From Nitrososphaeria archaeon (GTDB taxonomy: Archaea; Thermoproteota; Nitrososphaeria; Conexivisphaerales; DTJL01), in contig JARVJU010000006.1 in the NCBI GenBank assembly GCA_029775965.1, positions 1 to 64,000 on the forward strand: a stretch of DNA of 64,000 nucleotides, given 5' to 3'. The notes below the pieces were generated by a model, which saw only the letters and a program-made list of their open reading frames with translations, made no database searches and was not told the origin of the DNA. Positions within the stretch are counted from its first letter, which is position 1. Every line of letters begins with the position of its first letter. Positions 42,352-52,304 of this stretch are shown one piece after another. A program made the position numbers and the translations under genes.

Positions 42352-42861
42352 TTAAATCCCTCTTATCGTATCTGCAAGAATTCTAAACAACTGTGAATAA
42401 GGGCTTTTGCTCTTCTCAACATTTTCTGCCATAATAACTATAGCCTTAAGGTATCTTTCAATAGCTACTTCAACATCTGAATCAGCTACAGAAAGAAATT
42501 TTAGGAAAGTAGGTAAATAGTCAGGTAGCTCTTTTGTATCTTCTATCAGCCCAGACCTTTTGTACAAGCTTCTGAGATTGATAAGCTCGCTGCCTCTTTC
42601 CATACTGACACCAAATGAGCTGTAGGAAAGGTAGAGGCTACATTCTTCAGAGAAGTCGAAAGTCCGAACATATGTTTCCTGAAGTTCTATAGGGTCAGAA
42701 CTACTCATGTAATCGATAAAGCTTATGAGAGCTGAAGCCTTCTGTCTTGGAAGAGATTCTGCTTCCTTCCTTAGCCTTGGTAGAGATGAAATAAGAGAAG
42801 AGTCTGGATATGCTAGAAGCTCTGAGCAGATATAAAAGAACAGCCTATCATACATGTTCAA
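42352..42861 (-). CDS. narJ: Nitrate reductase assembly chaperone NarJ
   Basis: 169 aa, all helix, TorD/DmsD superfamily. ELLAYPDSSLISSLPRLRKEA near residue 14 and QETYVRTFDFSEECSLYLSY near 60 are the NarJ marks. It inserts the molybdenum cofactor into NarG. Position between narH and narI is the standard order. Confidence 0.9.
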   Translation of the reverse strand: MNMYDRLFFYICSELLAYPDSSLISSLPRLRKEAESLPRQKASALISFIDYMSSSDPIELQETYVRTFDFSEECSLYLSYSSFGVSMERGSELINLRSLYKRSGLIEDTKELPDYLPTFLKFLSVADSDVEVAIERYLKAIVIMAENVEKSKSPYSQLFRILADTIRGI

Positions 42862-42864
42862 GCT

Positions 42865-44397
42865 TTAGAACCCCCAATCAACGTTAACCTTTGCATCCTT
42901 TGAATTGCTGCAACCTGAACAGTCTTTGCAAAAGTCCTTCGTTTGCTTTCCATTCTTTGCTAGGAATTTTGCATAAGCTTCCTTTTCGTAGAAAGGTAAA
43001 CCTGCTATGCCTTGCTCTGAATAGAGGTCTCTTGCAATCTCCCTGTGAGAAGTAGGGATTACAAATCTCTCCTCAAACTTGGCTATTGCAAGCATGCGAA
43101 ATATCTCTTTTGTTTCCTGCTCTGTCAGCCCGGCTTTCTTTATAGTATCCCAGTCTGGCGTAAGAGCTAAGGTTATAGCTCTCATGTACATGCGGACGGC
43201 AGCAAGTCTTCTTAGAGCGCTTATGACAGGCTGCTCATCCCCTGCTGCAAGCAGATTGGCAAGGTACCGAACAGGAATTCTGAGCTTCTCTATAGAAGGA
43301 AAGATATCAGATTCGTTACCTGTCAGCTGGAAGACCTTATCAGCTATAGGACTTATAGGGGGTACATACCATACCATTGGTAAAGTTCTATACTCTGGAT
43401 GAAGAGGAAGTGCAATCTTCCATCTGACTATCAGCTTGTAAACGGGTGAGCGTTTTGCATATTCTATCCATTCCTCAGGTATTCCGTTTTTTATCGCATG
43501 TTTTCTTACCTCTTCGTCTGATGGATCCAAGAAGATTGAAAGTTGGGAGTTAAGAAGATCCTTTTCATTCTCTACCGAAGCTGCTTGCCTAACCTTATCT
43601 GCATCATACAGCATGACGCCAATGTATCTTATCCTTCCTACACATGTTTCCGAGCAGATTGTTGGTAGACCTGCCTCTATTCTGGGGTAGCAAAAAGTAC
43701 ATTTCTCTGCTTTGTGCGTCTTCCAGTTGAAATAGACCTTTTTGTAGGGGCAACCTGATATGCAAAATCTCCATCCTCTGCAGGCTTCTTGGTCTACGAG
43801 CACTATCCCATCTTCCTCTCTCTTGTATATCGCACCCGAAGGACATGAGGCAACACAAGAAGGGTTCAAGCAATGTTCACATATTCTTGGTAGATAGAAC
43901 ATGAACGCATCTTCATACTCAAGCTTTATTGATTCCTCCATCCCCCTAAGGTTTACATCTAGATGTGCTGTCACATTACTTCCAGCAAGGTCATCCTCCC
44001 AGTTTGGCCCCCAACTTGGCTGCGTCTCTCTTCCTGTTATCGAAGATATAGGACTTGCAACAGGTTGATGCTGACTTTGCTCAGCTATGGTCAGCTGTTG
44101 ATAGTTGTACGTCCATGGCTCATAGTAATCTTCTAGTGTTGGCAAAACAGGATTGAAGAATATCTTCAAAATCCTTGATAGCTTTCCGCCCTGCTTTAGT
44201 CTTAGCTTTCCTTTCTTCAGTTCCCAACCCCCTTTATTCTTTGCTTGATCCTCCCATCCCCTGGGATATCCAACTCCAGGTTTTGTTTCAACGTCATTGA
44301 ACCATATGTATTCAGCACCTGGTCTGTTTGTCCATGTGTTCTTGCAGGTAACAGAACAGGTGTGGCATCCTATGCACTTATCTAGATTCATAACCAT
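42865..44397 (-). CDS. narH: Respiratory nitrate reductase beta subunit NarH
   Basis: 510 aa. Cluster-binding Cys runs: CIGCHTCSVTCKNTW near residue 8, CEHCLNPSCVASCPSGAIY near 179, CRGWRFCISGCPYKKVYF near 212 (the Trp marks the 3Fe-4S cluster) and CTFCYPRIEAGLPTICSETC near 239. The listed start is only a few residues before the first cluster, so the N-terminus is short but complete. It carries electrons from NarI to NarG. Confidence 0.95.
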   Translation of the reverse strand: MVMNLDKCIGCHTCSVTCKNTWTNRPGAEYIWFNDVETKPGVGYPRGWEDQAKNKGGWELKKGKLRLKQGGKLSRILKIFFNPVLPTLEDYYEPWTYNYQQLTIAEQSQHQPVASPISSITGRETQPSWGPNWEDDLAGSNVTAHLDVNLRGMEESIKLEYEDAFMFYLPRICEHCLNPSCVASCPSGAIYKREEDGIVLVDQEACRGWRFCISGCPYKKVYFNWKTHKAEKCTFCYPRIEAGLPTICSETCVGRIRYIGVMLYDADKVRQAASVENEKDLLNSQLSIFLDPSDEEVRKHAIKNGIPEEWIEYAKRSPVYKLIVRWKIALPLHPEYRTLPMVWYVPPISPIADKVFQLTGNESDIFPSIEKLRIPVRYLANLLAAGDEQPVISALRRLAAVRMYMRAITLALTPDWDTIKKAGLTEQETKEIFRMLAIAKFEERFVIPTSHREIARDLYSEQGIAGLPFYEKEAYAKFLAKNGKQTKDFCKDCSGCSNSKDAKVNVDWGF

Positions 44398-44410
44398 GCA
44401 TATCTGAGCC

Positions 44411-47400
44411 TTAACGTTCAGCCCAATTCACCTCCTGCATCTTTCTTATGTATACAATTGTATCCCTCTGATTGCCAACAGGCCCCCAATAGTTGAATCC
44501 ATAGCTAAACTGTGCGTATGCTCCTATCATGTGAGTAGGCTTGACTCTTATCTGAGTAACACTGTTGTGTATTCCACCCCTCTCCTTTGTTATTGTAGAA
44601 AATGGCACGTTGATAGTCCTATCTTGCGCGTGATAGGAAAAAGCTGTGCCTTTTGGTATCCTGTGGCTGATTACAGCCCTGGCAACCATGACACCATTTC
44701 TGTTAAAGACTTCTACCCAGTCGTTGTCAGCTATCCCTGCATCAGATGCGTCTTCATTATTAAGCCAAACTGTAGGCCCGCCTCTAAATAGGTTAAGCAT
44801 CCTAAGATTGTCGGAGTATGTAGTATGAATAGACCATTTGTTATGTGGTGTTATCCATCTAACTCTAAGAACCTTGTCTTTATCCATATCTTTACTGATC
44901 TCTGGCATCTCTCCATTCAGAAGTGGCTCAGGCAAAAGAGGAGGTCTGTAGATTGGGAGATTCTCACCGAATTCTCTTATAAGCTGATGGTCTAAATAGA
45001 AATGCTGCCTGCCTGTAAGTGTTCTCCAAGGAACCTTTCTCTCCACGTTTACTGCAAAGGCTGTATACTGTCTTCCTCCTTTTTCTATTCCACTCCAGAC
45101 AGGAGTGGTCATGACTCTTCTTGGCTGTCTTACCAAGTCATCGAACCTTATCCTCAAACCACTCTCCTCTTCAGCAAGGTCCGTCAACTTTACACCCGTC
45201 TTTTTCTCAAGGGCCTTCCAGCCCTTCATAGCTACAGAGCCATTCGTAGCACCAGACAGTGCCATTATTGCCTCTGCAGCTTTTACTGCAGTGCTTATGT
45301 CTGGATGGCCTTGCCAGATATTCTCACCCAACTCTTGTTTTAGAGCATCATACTCTTCACCAGGGTTGAAGGTAATTCCCTTTGCACCCATACCAAGCTG
45401 AGTGATAAGAGGTCCAAGAGATAACATCTTTTTGTAGATGGCTGAGTAATCTCTTTCAACTATCTTCATCCTCTGAGTATTCTTGCCAGGTTGAGGTTTC
45501 TCTGCTTTTTCCCACCATTCTTCTATCCTTCCCCTTGGCTGTGCGATTTCATCAGGACTATCATGCATCAAAGGTACTGTAACAACATCTTTGACAGGAG
45601 ATGTAAAGTATCTTCGAGCCATCTCTGAAAAGACTTTAGAAATACCTGCGAATGTGTCCCAGTCGCTCTTTGATTCCCACGCAGGGTCTATCGCAGGGTT
45701 GAAAGGATGAATAAAAGGATGCAGGTCAGTTGTGCTGATATCATGTTTTTCATACCAAGTAGCAGCTGGAAGAACTATATCAGAATATAGAGCAGTCCCA
45801 TCCATTCTGAAGTTAATATCTACCAAGAGGTCAAGCTTGCCCCTAGGTGTGTCTCTTAAGATGATTAAGCTTGGTTTGACTAATAGCTCTTTACCCATCA
45901 CTGCATTTTTTGTACCAAGCAGATGCTTGAGGAAATATTCATGACCTTTGCCACTAGCTGAGATAAGGTTTGCCCTCCAGACAAATAATATTCTGGGAAA
46001 ATTTACAGGCTCATCAGGGTCTTCTATGGCAAATTTTAGCTCTTTCTTTGCAAGTTTTTCTGCAATGAAGTTTACTATTTGCTGTTCATCTTTACTCCCA
46101 TTATTCTCTGCTTCTCTTACCAACTCTATCGGATTCTTGTTAAACTGAGGATAGCATGGAAGCCAGCCTAGCTTTGCAGCTAGTACATTATAATCAGCAA
46201 AGTGAAGAGCTCCATATTTACCTGCCAGAGGAGATGAAATAATCTTTGCTGTCTGATATTCATACCTCCACTGATCAGTTGCAATGTAGAAGAACGAGGT
46301 ACCATTCTGAAGACGAGCAGGCCTTGACCAGTCGTTTGCAAATGCTACTGTGGACCATCCCTCTAAAGGTCTGACCTTCTCTTGCCCAACGTAGTGAGCC
46401 CAGCCGCCTCCGTTGACTCCTTGAGCCCCTGTCAGTAGAACTAAAGAGAGGATAGCCCTGTATATCTGGTCGTTGTGATACCAGTGGTTTATCCCTGAAC
46501 CCATTATTATCATAGACCTTCCGTGTGTTATCTCAGCATTCTTCGCAAACTCTCTAGCTATCTGTGTAGCAGTATCTCTTTTTACTCCCGTTATAGCCTC
46601 CTGCCAGGCTGGAGTGTATGGTTTTGGGTCGTTATAGTCAGAAGGATAGTCACCTTTAAGACCTCTAGATATGCCTATTGATGCAAGCAGAAGGTCAAAT
46701 ACAGTTGTTACAAAATACTCCTTGTTGTCAGCTCTAATAACTTTAGCAGGCAGCTCCCTTGTAAGAACACTACCATCTGCCCCTTCTTCAAAATAGGGAA
46801 AAGCTACAGGAAGAATTTTATCCTCATTCCCTAGCAAAGTAAGCATAGGCTTTATCTTTTTACCCTCTGAAGAAAGTTCAAGATTCCATTTACCTTCCTC
46901 ACTCCATCTGAAACCTATGCTTCCATTTGGGACTACAGGCATACCTGTCAAGCTATCGAACAGAACTGTCTTCCAGTCCGGATTGGCTGTCTTCAGGCCT
47001 AGGTCAGAAGCAGTCAGGAAGTTAGAAGGTGTGTAAAGTTCTTTATCCTTATCTTCATATTCTACCTTTTCAAGTATTACAAGAAAAGGGAGGTCTGTGT
47101 AGGTAGAAGCATATTCTTCAAAATACTGAACATTCCTATCAACATAAAATTCCTTTAGTATTACATGGGTCATCGCCAAAGCAAGGGCTCCGTCTGTTCC
47201 TGCTCTTACTGGGAGCCATATATCTCCAAACTTTACGTTGTCAGTGTAGTCAGGACTGACTGCTACTATCTTTGTCCCTTTATACCTAGCTTCTACCATG
47301 AAATGGGCATCAGGTGTTCTTGTTATAGGCAGGTTCGCCCCCCACATTATGATGTAAGAAGAATTGTACCAATCCGCACTTTCAGGAACATCTGTCTGCT

Positions 47401-48106
47401 CCCCCCATATCTCTGGCGAGGCTGTGGGCAAGTCGCAGTACCAGTCATAGAAGCTTATTATACCTCCTCCAAGCAAGGAAATGAACCTTGAGCCAGAAGC
47501 ATAGCTGACCATCGACATTGCAGGTATTGGAGTAAATCCGAATATCCTATCAGGACCATACTTCTGGATGGTATAAATGAGGGATGCAGATATAAGCCTG
47601 TAAATTTCCTCAGTGTCTGCTCTGATGAAGCCTCCCATACCTCTGGCAGATTTGTAGAGATTTTGCTTAGCTGGATCCTCTACTATACTCTTCCACGCTT
47701 TAACCTCATCACCAGCATTCTGTGACAGAGCTTCTTTCCAAAGTCTCCAAAGAATCCCTCTAACATAGGGATATCTTATTCTAAGGGGGCTGTAGACGTA
47801 CCATGAAAAGGAAGCACCTCTTGGGCAGCCACGCGGCTCGTACTCAGGCATGGATGGTCCGTTAGTAGGATAGTCGGTCTGCTGGGTCTCCCAGGTTATT
47901 ATTCCATCCTTCACGTATATCTGCCAGCTGCAAGAGCCTGTGCAGTTTACGCCATGGGTAGACCTGACTATCTTATCATGCTGCCATCTCATTCTGTAAG
48001 CCTCTTCCCATAATCTGTCTCTTGGCGAAATGGCACTCCATCCTTCTCTGTTTGGCCTGCTCTTTTTGAAGAATTGTGGTATCTTTCTTAGCTGGGACCC
48101 TACCAA
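44411..48106 (-). CDS. narG: Respiratory nitrate reductase alpha subunit NarG
   Basis: 1231 aa. The FS0 cluster and Mo-region begin at STHGVNCTGSCSWQIYVKDG near residue 49, YEPRGCPRGASFSWYVYSP follows, and the Asp molybdenum ligand region IIMWGANLPITRTPDAHFM lies near 255. The C-terminal MGD-binding part ends with IGAYAQFSYGFNYWGP. The start is TTG with an AGGTGA Shine-Dalgarno 8 nt upstream. No twin-arginine signal is visible at the N-terminus, in contrast with the outward-facing archaeal Nar, though a missed exon-like start cannot be excluded. First gene of narGHJI. Confidence 0.96.
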   Translation of the reverse strand: MVGSQLRKIPQFFKKSRPNREGWSAISPRDRLWEEAYRMRWQHDKIVRSTHGVNCTGSCSWQIYVKDGIITWETQQTDYPTNGPSMPEYEPRGCPRGASFSWYVYSPLRIRYPYVRGILWRLWKEALSQNAGDEVKAWKSIVEDPAKQNLYKSARGMGGFIRADTEEIYRLISASLIYTIQKYGPDRIFGFTPIPAMSMVSYASGSRFISLLGGGIISFYDWYCDLPTASPEIWGEQTDVPESADWYNSSYIIMWGANLPITRTPDAHFMVEARYKGTKIVAVSPDYTDNVKFGDIWLPVRAGTDGALALAMTHVILKEFYVDRNVQYFEEYASTYTDLPFLVILEKVEYEDKDKELYTPSNFLTASDLGLKTANPDWKTVLFDSLTGMPVVPNGSIGFRWSEEGKWNLELSSEGKKIKPMLTLLGNEDKILPVAFPYFEEGADGSVLTRELPAKVIRADNKEYFVTTVFDLLLASIGISRGLKGDYPSDYNDPKPYTPAWQEAITGVKRDTATQIAREFAKNAEITHGRSMIIMGSGINHWYHNDQIYRAILSLVLLTGAQGVNGGGWAHYVGQEKVRPLEGWSTVAFANDWSRPARLQNGTSFFYIATDQWRYEYQTAKIISSPLAGKYGALHFADYNVLAAKLGWLPCYPQFNKNPIELVREAENNGSKDEQQIVNFIAEKLAKKELKFAIEDPDEPVNFPRILFVWRANLISASGKGHEYFLKHLLGTKNAVMGKELLVKPSLIILRDTPRGKLDLLVDINFRMDGTALYSDIVLPAATWYEKHDISTTDLHPFIHPFNPAIDPAWESKSDWDTFAGISKVFSEMARRYFTSPVKDVVTVPLMHDSPDEIAQPRGRIEEWWEKAEKPQPGKNTQRMKIVERDYSAIYKKMLSLGPLITQLGMGAKGITFNPGEEYDALKQELGENIWQGHPDISTAVKAAEAIMALSGATNGSVAMKGWKALEKKTGVKLTDLAEEESGLRIRFDDLVRQPRRVMTTPVWSGIEKGGRQYTAFAVNVERKVPWRTLTGRQHFYLDHQLIREFGENLPIYRPPLLPEPLLNGEMPEISKDMDKDKVLRVRWITPHNKWSIHTTYSDNLRMLNLFRGGPTVWLNNEDASDAGIADNDWVEVFNRNGVMVARAVISHRIPKGTAFSYHAQDRTINVPFSTITKERGGIHNSVTQIRVKPTHMIGAYAQFSYGFNYWGPVGNQRDTIVYIRKMQEVNWAER

Positions 48107-48216
48107 AATCTTTCACCTGCTTTCAAGACATCATTCTGCAGCATCTTATTCAAGTAAGCCTGCTCAGAGTTATAAAATGGTACCCTAACAGATTAGGGTC
48201 ATAATCAGCTAATTTG

Positions 48217-48867
48217 TCAATCATGAATTTGGTTCAGATATGCTTCTATTATCTTCCTTATCCCTCTTCTCATCTTCTCTTGAAGACTTGGAGGTGACAC
48301 ACCCAGCTGATAGGCCAGCTCTGTCATTGTTGTCTTTCTATTAACATCGAAGAATCCATTTTTGAAGGCAAAAGATAACGCTTCTAGCTGCTTGGGAGTA
48401 AGCGCTGCATTCTCTGTATATTTATTCTTTAAAATTAGCCTAGCAACTATCCCCTTTTTCTTAAGATTACGCATGAATGAATTTAATGCAGAAGAGGAGA
48501 ATGAAAGTACATGGTATAGCATATCCTTCTCTGAAACCTGCTCTGCGTTCATAACCAGAATCTGCGAATCAGCGAATTCTTTGCAGACAAGACAGCTTTC
48601 ACTCTCAACCAGAATTTTCTTTTCCCCTAGCTTAGCAAGTGTTATAGATTTTCTTCTCAGGTCATCAAGGCTGATGCTTTTTGTTCTGAATTCTACCCTA
48701 TGCACGCTTGTCCTTGTACCAGCTCTCAAGAAGAATAGGGATACCTTTCCTCCTACGATGCTTGCAGATTCAGCTACAGGGCAGCCAGTCTTCTTTACTT
48801 TGATGTATGCTTCTACAGCTGTATTTGGCTTCAATTTTGAAGTATTGACCTTGTCACTTTTATACAC
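48217..48867 (-). CDS. HTH_10 (bacterio-opsin activator-like) transcription regulator
   Basis: 216 aa. N-terminal sensory half with SESCLVCKEFADSQILVM (CxxC), and C-terminal HTH_10 domain ALTPKQLEALSFAFKNGFFD ... LAYQLGVSPPSLQEKMRRGI. It is the intact relative of the frameshifted gene at 37514. Its placement directly upstream of narG suggests control of the nar operon. The CxxC may sense metal or redox state. Confidence 0.85.
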   Translation of the reverse strand: MYKSDKVNTSKLKPNTAVEAYIKVKKTGCPVAESASIVGGKVSLFFLRAGTRTSVHRVEFRTKSISLDDLRRKSITLAKLGEKKILVESESCLVCKEFADSQILVMNAEQVSEKDMLYHVLSFSSSALNSFMRNLKKKGIVARLILKNKYTENAALTPKQLEALSFAFKNGFFDVNRKTTMTELAYQLGVSPPSLQEKMRRGIRKIIEAYLNQIHD

Positions 48868-48942
48868 TTTGCCTTTACCATCAATGCGATGCCTATGCAG
48901 AGTCTACATCCAGATATGTGTTGATACCATATGATGTGTTTA

Positions 48943-50076
48943 TCATGTATTATGAATTATTTCTTGCTTCTTTCCTATTGGGACCTTTGCGCTCCAGAGC
49001 AGAGCCATGAAAGCCCTTCTTGGTGACAGAGCTGCGATGAGTGCGAAGGAAGAGAGTAAGATATGCTGGAAGAGCCAGTGAAATATTAATGGTGCACCAA
49101 GTGAGGAATCAGGCTGTATGGCACCGAAGGAGCTTGGTAGGCCCAGAAATCCAAATAATTCATTCAAAAATCCACCCAGACCTATAGCTGTGAGGCTTGG
49201 GGGAACCCAGAACCCCCATGTTACTCCTGCTACAAGCAGAGAAACTCTGAGAGTTCTTATTGCTAATGTATTAGCCTTAATCCTTGCGTATACACCATAT
49301 GGAAAGAAGGCTGATATAATCGCGAAGAGTGAAAGAAGCTGATGTTCAAAGAGCCAATGATACCATATTGCCGGGGAGGCTGAAATAGGAGATATCTCTC
49401 CCCATTCTACAAACATTGCAAGAGACCATGTTATACCTGCTATAAGCAATGAAATTCTTAATAATGTACTTGCTATCAACCTACCTTTTGATGCATTGAT
49501 ATAGCATACTCCCTCACTTGTTTTTAATTCTCTTTCAAGCACCAAAAGACTCAGAAATACAATTGCAAGTTGAAATACCCCCAGATACCAGTCGTTGAGA
49601 AGTACATCCCACGTAGATACCCCGCTAACAGCAGCCACTACAGCTACTCCTGCGGTGCTTAAACATGTGGTACAACAGCATGCCCCCAGCGTAGCAAGGC
49701 CAGTAACCATAGGAACTGCCCCAACAGCAGAAACAGGCGCTGTTGATTTGCTTCTTGAATTCAGGGCTAAAACAACAGCTACCGCAGAGCCGAATCCGAC
49801 TCCAGTTGATATAAGAACCATAAGTATTGTTGGAAGCAATGGAAAGACGAGTACAAGCTTTGAAAAGTCTAGCCAGAGCATTGGGTAGTCCCATGGTGGA
49901 TAACCCGAAGAGACGATATAGAACTTTGTAGTCTCTGCTGGCACAAATGCAAGCATACCTCCTATAGCCATTGAAACTACAGCGAAGATTAGTGATATGC
50001 TTACCCAGAATAATTTACCCAGCTTTGTTGTTAATAATGACCTGGTGCTACGAAGGAAGATCAGCTCTGACTGCAT
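48943..50076 (-). CDS. Polytopic membrane protein with a Cys-rich segment
   Basis: 377 aa, about ten hydrophobic segments. GLATLGACCCTTCLSTAGVA near residue 130 puts four Cys within or beside a span, a possible copper or heme site. The second half repeats a span pattern with two FEHQLLSLFAI / FQHILLSSFAL segments, so an internal duplication is likely. It starts 11 nt after the cupredoxin gene end. It may hand copper to, or dock, the cupredoxin. Family not recognised. Confidence 0.6.
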   Translation of the reverse strand: MQSELIFLRSTRSLLTTKLGKLFWVSISLIFAVVSMAIGGMLAFVPAETTKFYIVSSGYPPWDYPMLWLDFSKLVLVFPLLPTILMVLISTGVGFGSAVAVVLALNSRSKSTAPVSAVGAVPMVTGLATLGACCCTTCLSTAGVAVVAAVSGVSTWDVLLNDWYLGVFQLAIVFLSLLVLERELKTSEGVCYINASKGRLIASTLLRISLLIAGITWSLAMFVEWGEISPISASPAIWYHWLFEHQLLSLFAIISAFFPYGVYARIKANTLAIRTLRVSLLVAGVTWGFWVPPSLTAIGLGGFLNELFGFLGLPSSFGAIQPDSSLGAPLIFHWLFQHILLSSFALIAALSPRRAFMALLWSAKVPIGKKQEIIHNT

Positions 50077-50087
50077 TTACTCGGCAC

Positions 50088-50726
50088 CTAAGAGCTTGTC
50101 ACTACTATATATCCATTCATATATCCCAGCAGACCCATTCCTGGGCCGCATGGTACTTCACAAAGGTACATGTACGTGCCAAGAGTTGTGAACGTATAGT
50201 TGAATACTATCATAGTATCTGGGGGGATGGGTACGTTGACGTTAAGCTGGGGTATATCGAATGAGTGTGCAACAGGCAGATTCTGTATCTGGTTTCCTTG
50301 GCTATATACCACCGGTGTTTGACCACTATCTGTGTCATTGTATATTGAAAATTGAAGAGCTGCAGTTCCAGAGAAGTTTTCATTCACAGCTGTATCTACG
50401 TTCACTATAACGAATTTAATTGGTTTGTTAGCTGGTACAACTATTGTATTGTAATTTGGCCCAGGACCACTGCTAGCTGCTGATGGCACAGTACCGTTGA
50501 AGTTGCTTACTGGTACAAATGCATCATACCCACTTCCTCCCCAGTCAGGGACTACTGCAAGCTCTACTGTAGTGGGTTGAGTTGAAGAGGAAACATTCTG
50601 TTTGGGAGATGAGCTGGATAATACTTGAGTGTAGGCTCCTAGCACCAAGCCAAAAGCTATTATGAATGCAAGCGTTGCTATCTTCCAGACCTTCGCATTT
50701 CCTTTTTTCTGATTATCATTACTCAT
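50088..50726 (-). CDS. Membrane-anchored cupredoxin, CuA-like domain
   Basis: 212 aa. One N-terminal span (ATLAFIIAFGLVLGAYT), then a low-complexity Ser/Thr linker and a beta-rich cupredoxin. Ligand-like residues: VAHSFDIPQ (His) and YLCEVPCGPGMGLLGYM (C-x3-C, then Met where CuA usually has His). This suggests a CuA-like or blue-copper site of unusual make-up. It probably works as an extracytoplasmic electron carrier, in an operon with the membrane protein at 48943. Confidence 0.72.
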   Translation of the reverse strand: MSNDNQKKGNAKVWKIATLAFIIAFGLVLGAYTQVLSSSSPKQNVSSSTQPTTVELAVVPDWGGSGYDAFVPVSNFNGTVPSAASSGPGPNYNTIVVPANKPIKFVIVNVDTAVNENFSGTAALQFSIYNDTDSGQTPVVYSQGNQIQNLPVAHSFDIPQLNVNVPIPPDTMIVFNYTFTTLGTYMYLCEVPCGPGMGLLGYMNGYIVVTSS

Positions 50727-50923
50727 AACCTAGACTTTATCGTCTGGAGTATATCTTATTGTGTGTGCAGATACATTATAAAGTTAACATTAGCATGCAA
50801 ATGCGAACAGAGCTTCTTTCGCTACAGTTTTATCAGGCTTAAGCGGCCCTGATTTGGGTATGGATAAAACAGAAGACATTTTACTATTCTACATATGTAA
50901 ATTTGCCAAGGAGTAGACAGCAA

Positions 50924-52027
50924 ATGGATTTTCACAGGACACCTGTTCTTATCTTCTGGGAGACTACAAGGGCATGCCCTCTAGCCTGCATACACTGCAG
51001 AGCATCAGCACTCTCTGACCCTTTACCAGGAGAGATGAATACACATGAAGCTATGCGATTCATAGATTCTATTCTTGAGTTCGAAGAGCCAAGGCCTACG
51101 TTGATATTTACAGGCGGGGATCCCTTGAAGAGAAAGGATTTATTCCTGCTGCTCGAATATGCAAAGAAAAGGGGTATCAGGACCGGCCTTTCGCCAGCAG
51201 TAAGCGAACTTCTTACCAGCAATGTATTTGAGAAGGTAAAGGAGTTGAATATATCATCTGTTTCCATCAGTCTTGATGCACCTGTTGCGAATTTACATGA
51301 TGAGATAAGAAGAAGACAGGGAACGTTCGTCAGAACTATAGAGGCTATAAGACTGGCTCTTTCTCTTGGGATAAATATCCAAGTGAATACTGTTGTAATG
51401 AGACATAATTTTTCTCTTTTACCTGAGATCTTTCACCTTATCAAAGAGATTGGAGTGAAGACATGGGAAGTATTCTTCCTTGTGAGAGTTGGCAGGGGAA
51501 TAGATGTGGAAGATATTACACCTGAAGAATACGAATCTGCCTGTAACTTCTTATATGATGCGTCCATGTATGATGTTGTAATAAGAACTGTAGAAGCGCC
51601 TTTCATAAGGAGAGTAGCTAGGGCAAGAGCTGAAAAAGGTGAATACTGGACAGGAAGAGATTATGTTCAGATGCGGGAAAAGCTTCTGAAATATGAGGGT
51701 ACACCTACCAGCAATTCCACTATAGCTACAAGAGGGACGCTAGATGGTGATGGTATAATCTTCGTTGGGTATGATGGCTCTGTATACCCTGGAGGACTTC
51801 TGCCTTATATGCTGGGCAGTGTAAAGGAGCAGAAGATAGCAGGAATATACAGGGAATCAGAAACCTTGAGAAGAATCAGGGAAAGAGAGTTAAAAGGATA
51901 CTGCGGGATTTGCGAATACAAGTCTATATGTGGAGGTAGCAGAGCTAGGGCATATTCGTTTACAGCAGACCCTCTAGAATCGGACCCCGCATGCATCCAA
52001 GTCTCCGCTATTGCAAGACAGAACTGA
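50924..52027 (+). CDS. Radical SAM/SPASM protein (AhbD/NirJ-like)
   Basis: About 367 aa from MDFHRTPVLIFW. The radical SAM motif is CPLACIHC (residues about 18-25), followed by IFTGGDPLKRKD. The C-terminal SPASM-type cluster is CGICEYKSICGG with a further Cys in SDPACI. The opening LIFWETTRACPLACIHCRAS matches the AhbC/AhbD/NirJ and mycofactocin-type group. A heme b step (iron-coproporphyrin decarboxylation) would suit the NarI heme, but maturation of a peptide or other cofactor cannot be excluded. A TATA-like box is about 27 nt before ATG 50924. Confidence 0.82.
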   Translation: MDFHRTPVLIFWETTRACPLACIHCRASALSDPLPGEMNTHEAMRFIDSILEFEEPRPTLIFTGGDPLKRKDLFLLLEYAKKRGIRTGLSPAVSELLTSNVFEKVKELNISSVSISLDAPVANLHDEIRRRQGTFVRTIEAIRLALSLGINIQVNTVVMRHNFSLLPEIFHLIKEIGVKTWEVFFLVRVGRGIDVEDITPEEYESACNFLYDASMYDVVIRTVEAPFIRRVARARAEKGEYWTGRDYVQMREKLLKYEGTPTSNSTIATRGTLDGDGIIFVGYDGSVYPGGLLPYMLGSVKEQKIAGIYRESETLRRIRERELKGYCGICEYKSICGGSRARAYSFTADPLESDPACIQVSAIARQN

Positions 52028-52304
52028 CATCATCCCATATTTGAAGTGTTATGAGATTCCTGATTTGACATCATGGCTTGTCTTTTGACAACTAGAGGCT
52101 GAATCAAGGGCCCAGATTCTGGAGTGCTCCTTCCTCTTAGCTACGTATGGATCTTCCTTGCATATAGACATTTTTCATCGCATTCATCCAATAATTGAAT
52201 ATGTTGGCTTTCTGAGGGTTCGTTCGAAAAACGATGTTCGCCTTCTCTTTGAATATTGGAGTAATGGGAGTGGCTAAATATTCGAAATAAGCGAGCAGCA
52301 AAGG
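52028..52304. other. Intergenic region, nothing recognised
   Basis: 277 nt between the radical SAM gene and the glycosyltransferase. A weak AT-rich element (CTAAATATTC) lies about 30 nt before the TTG at 52305. No RNA gene or repeat is apparent. Confidence 0.3.
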
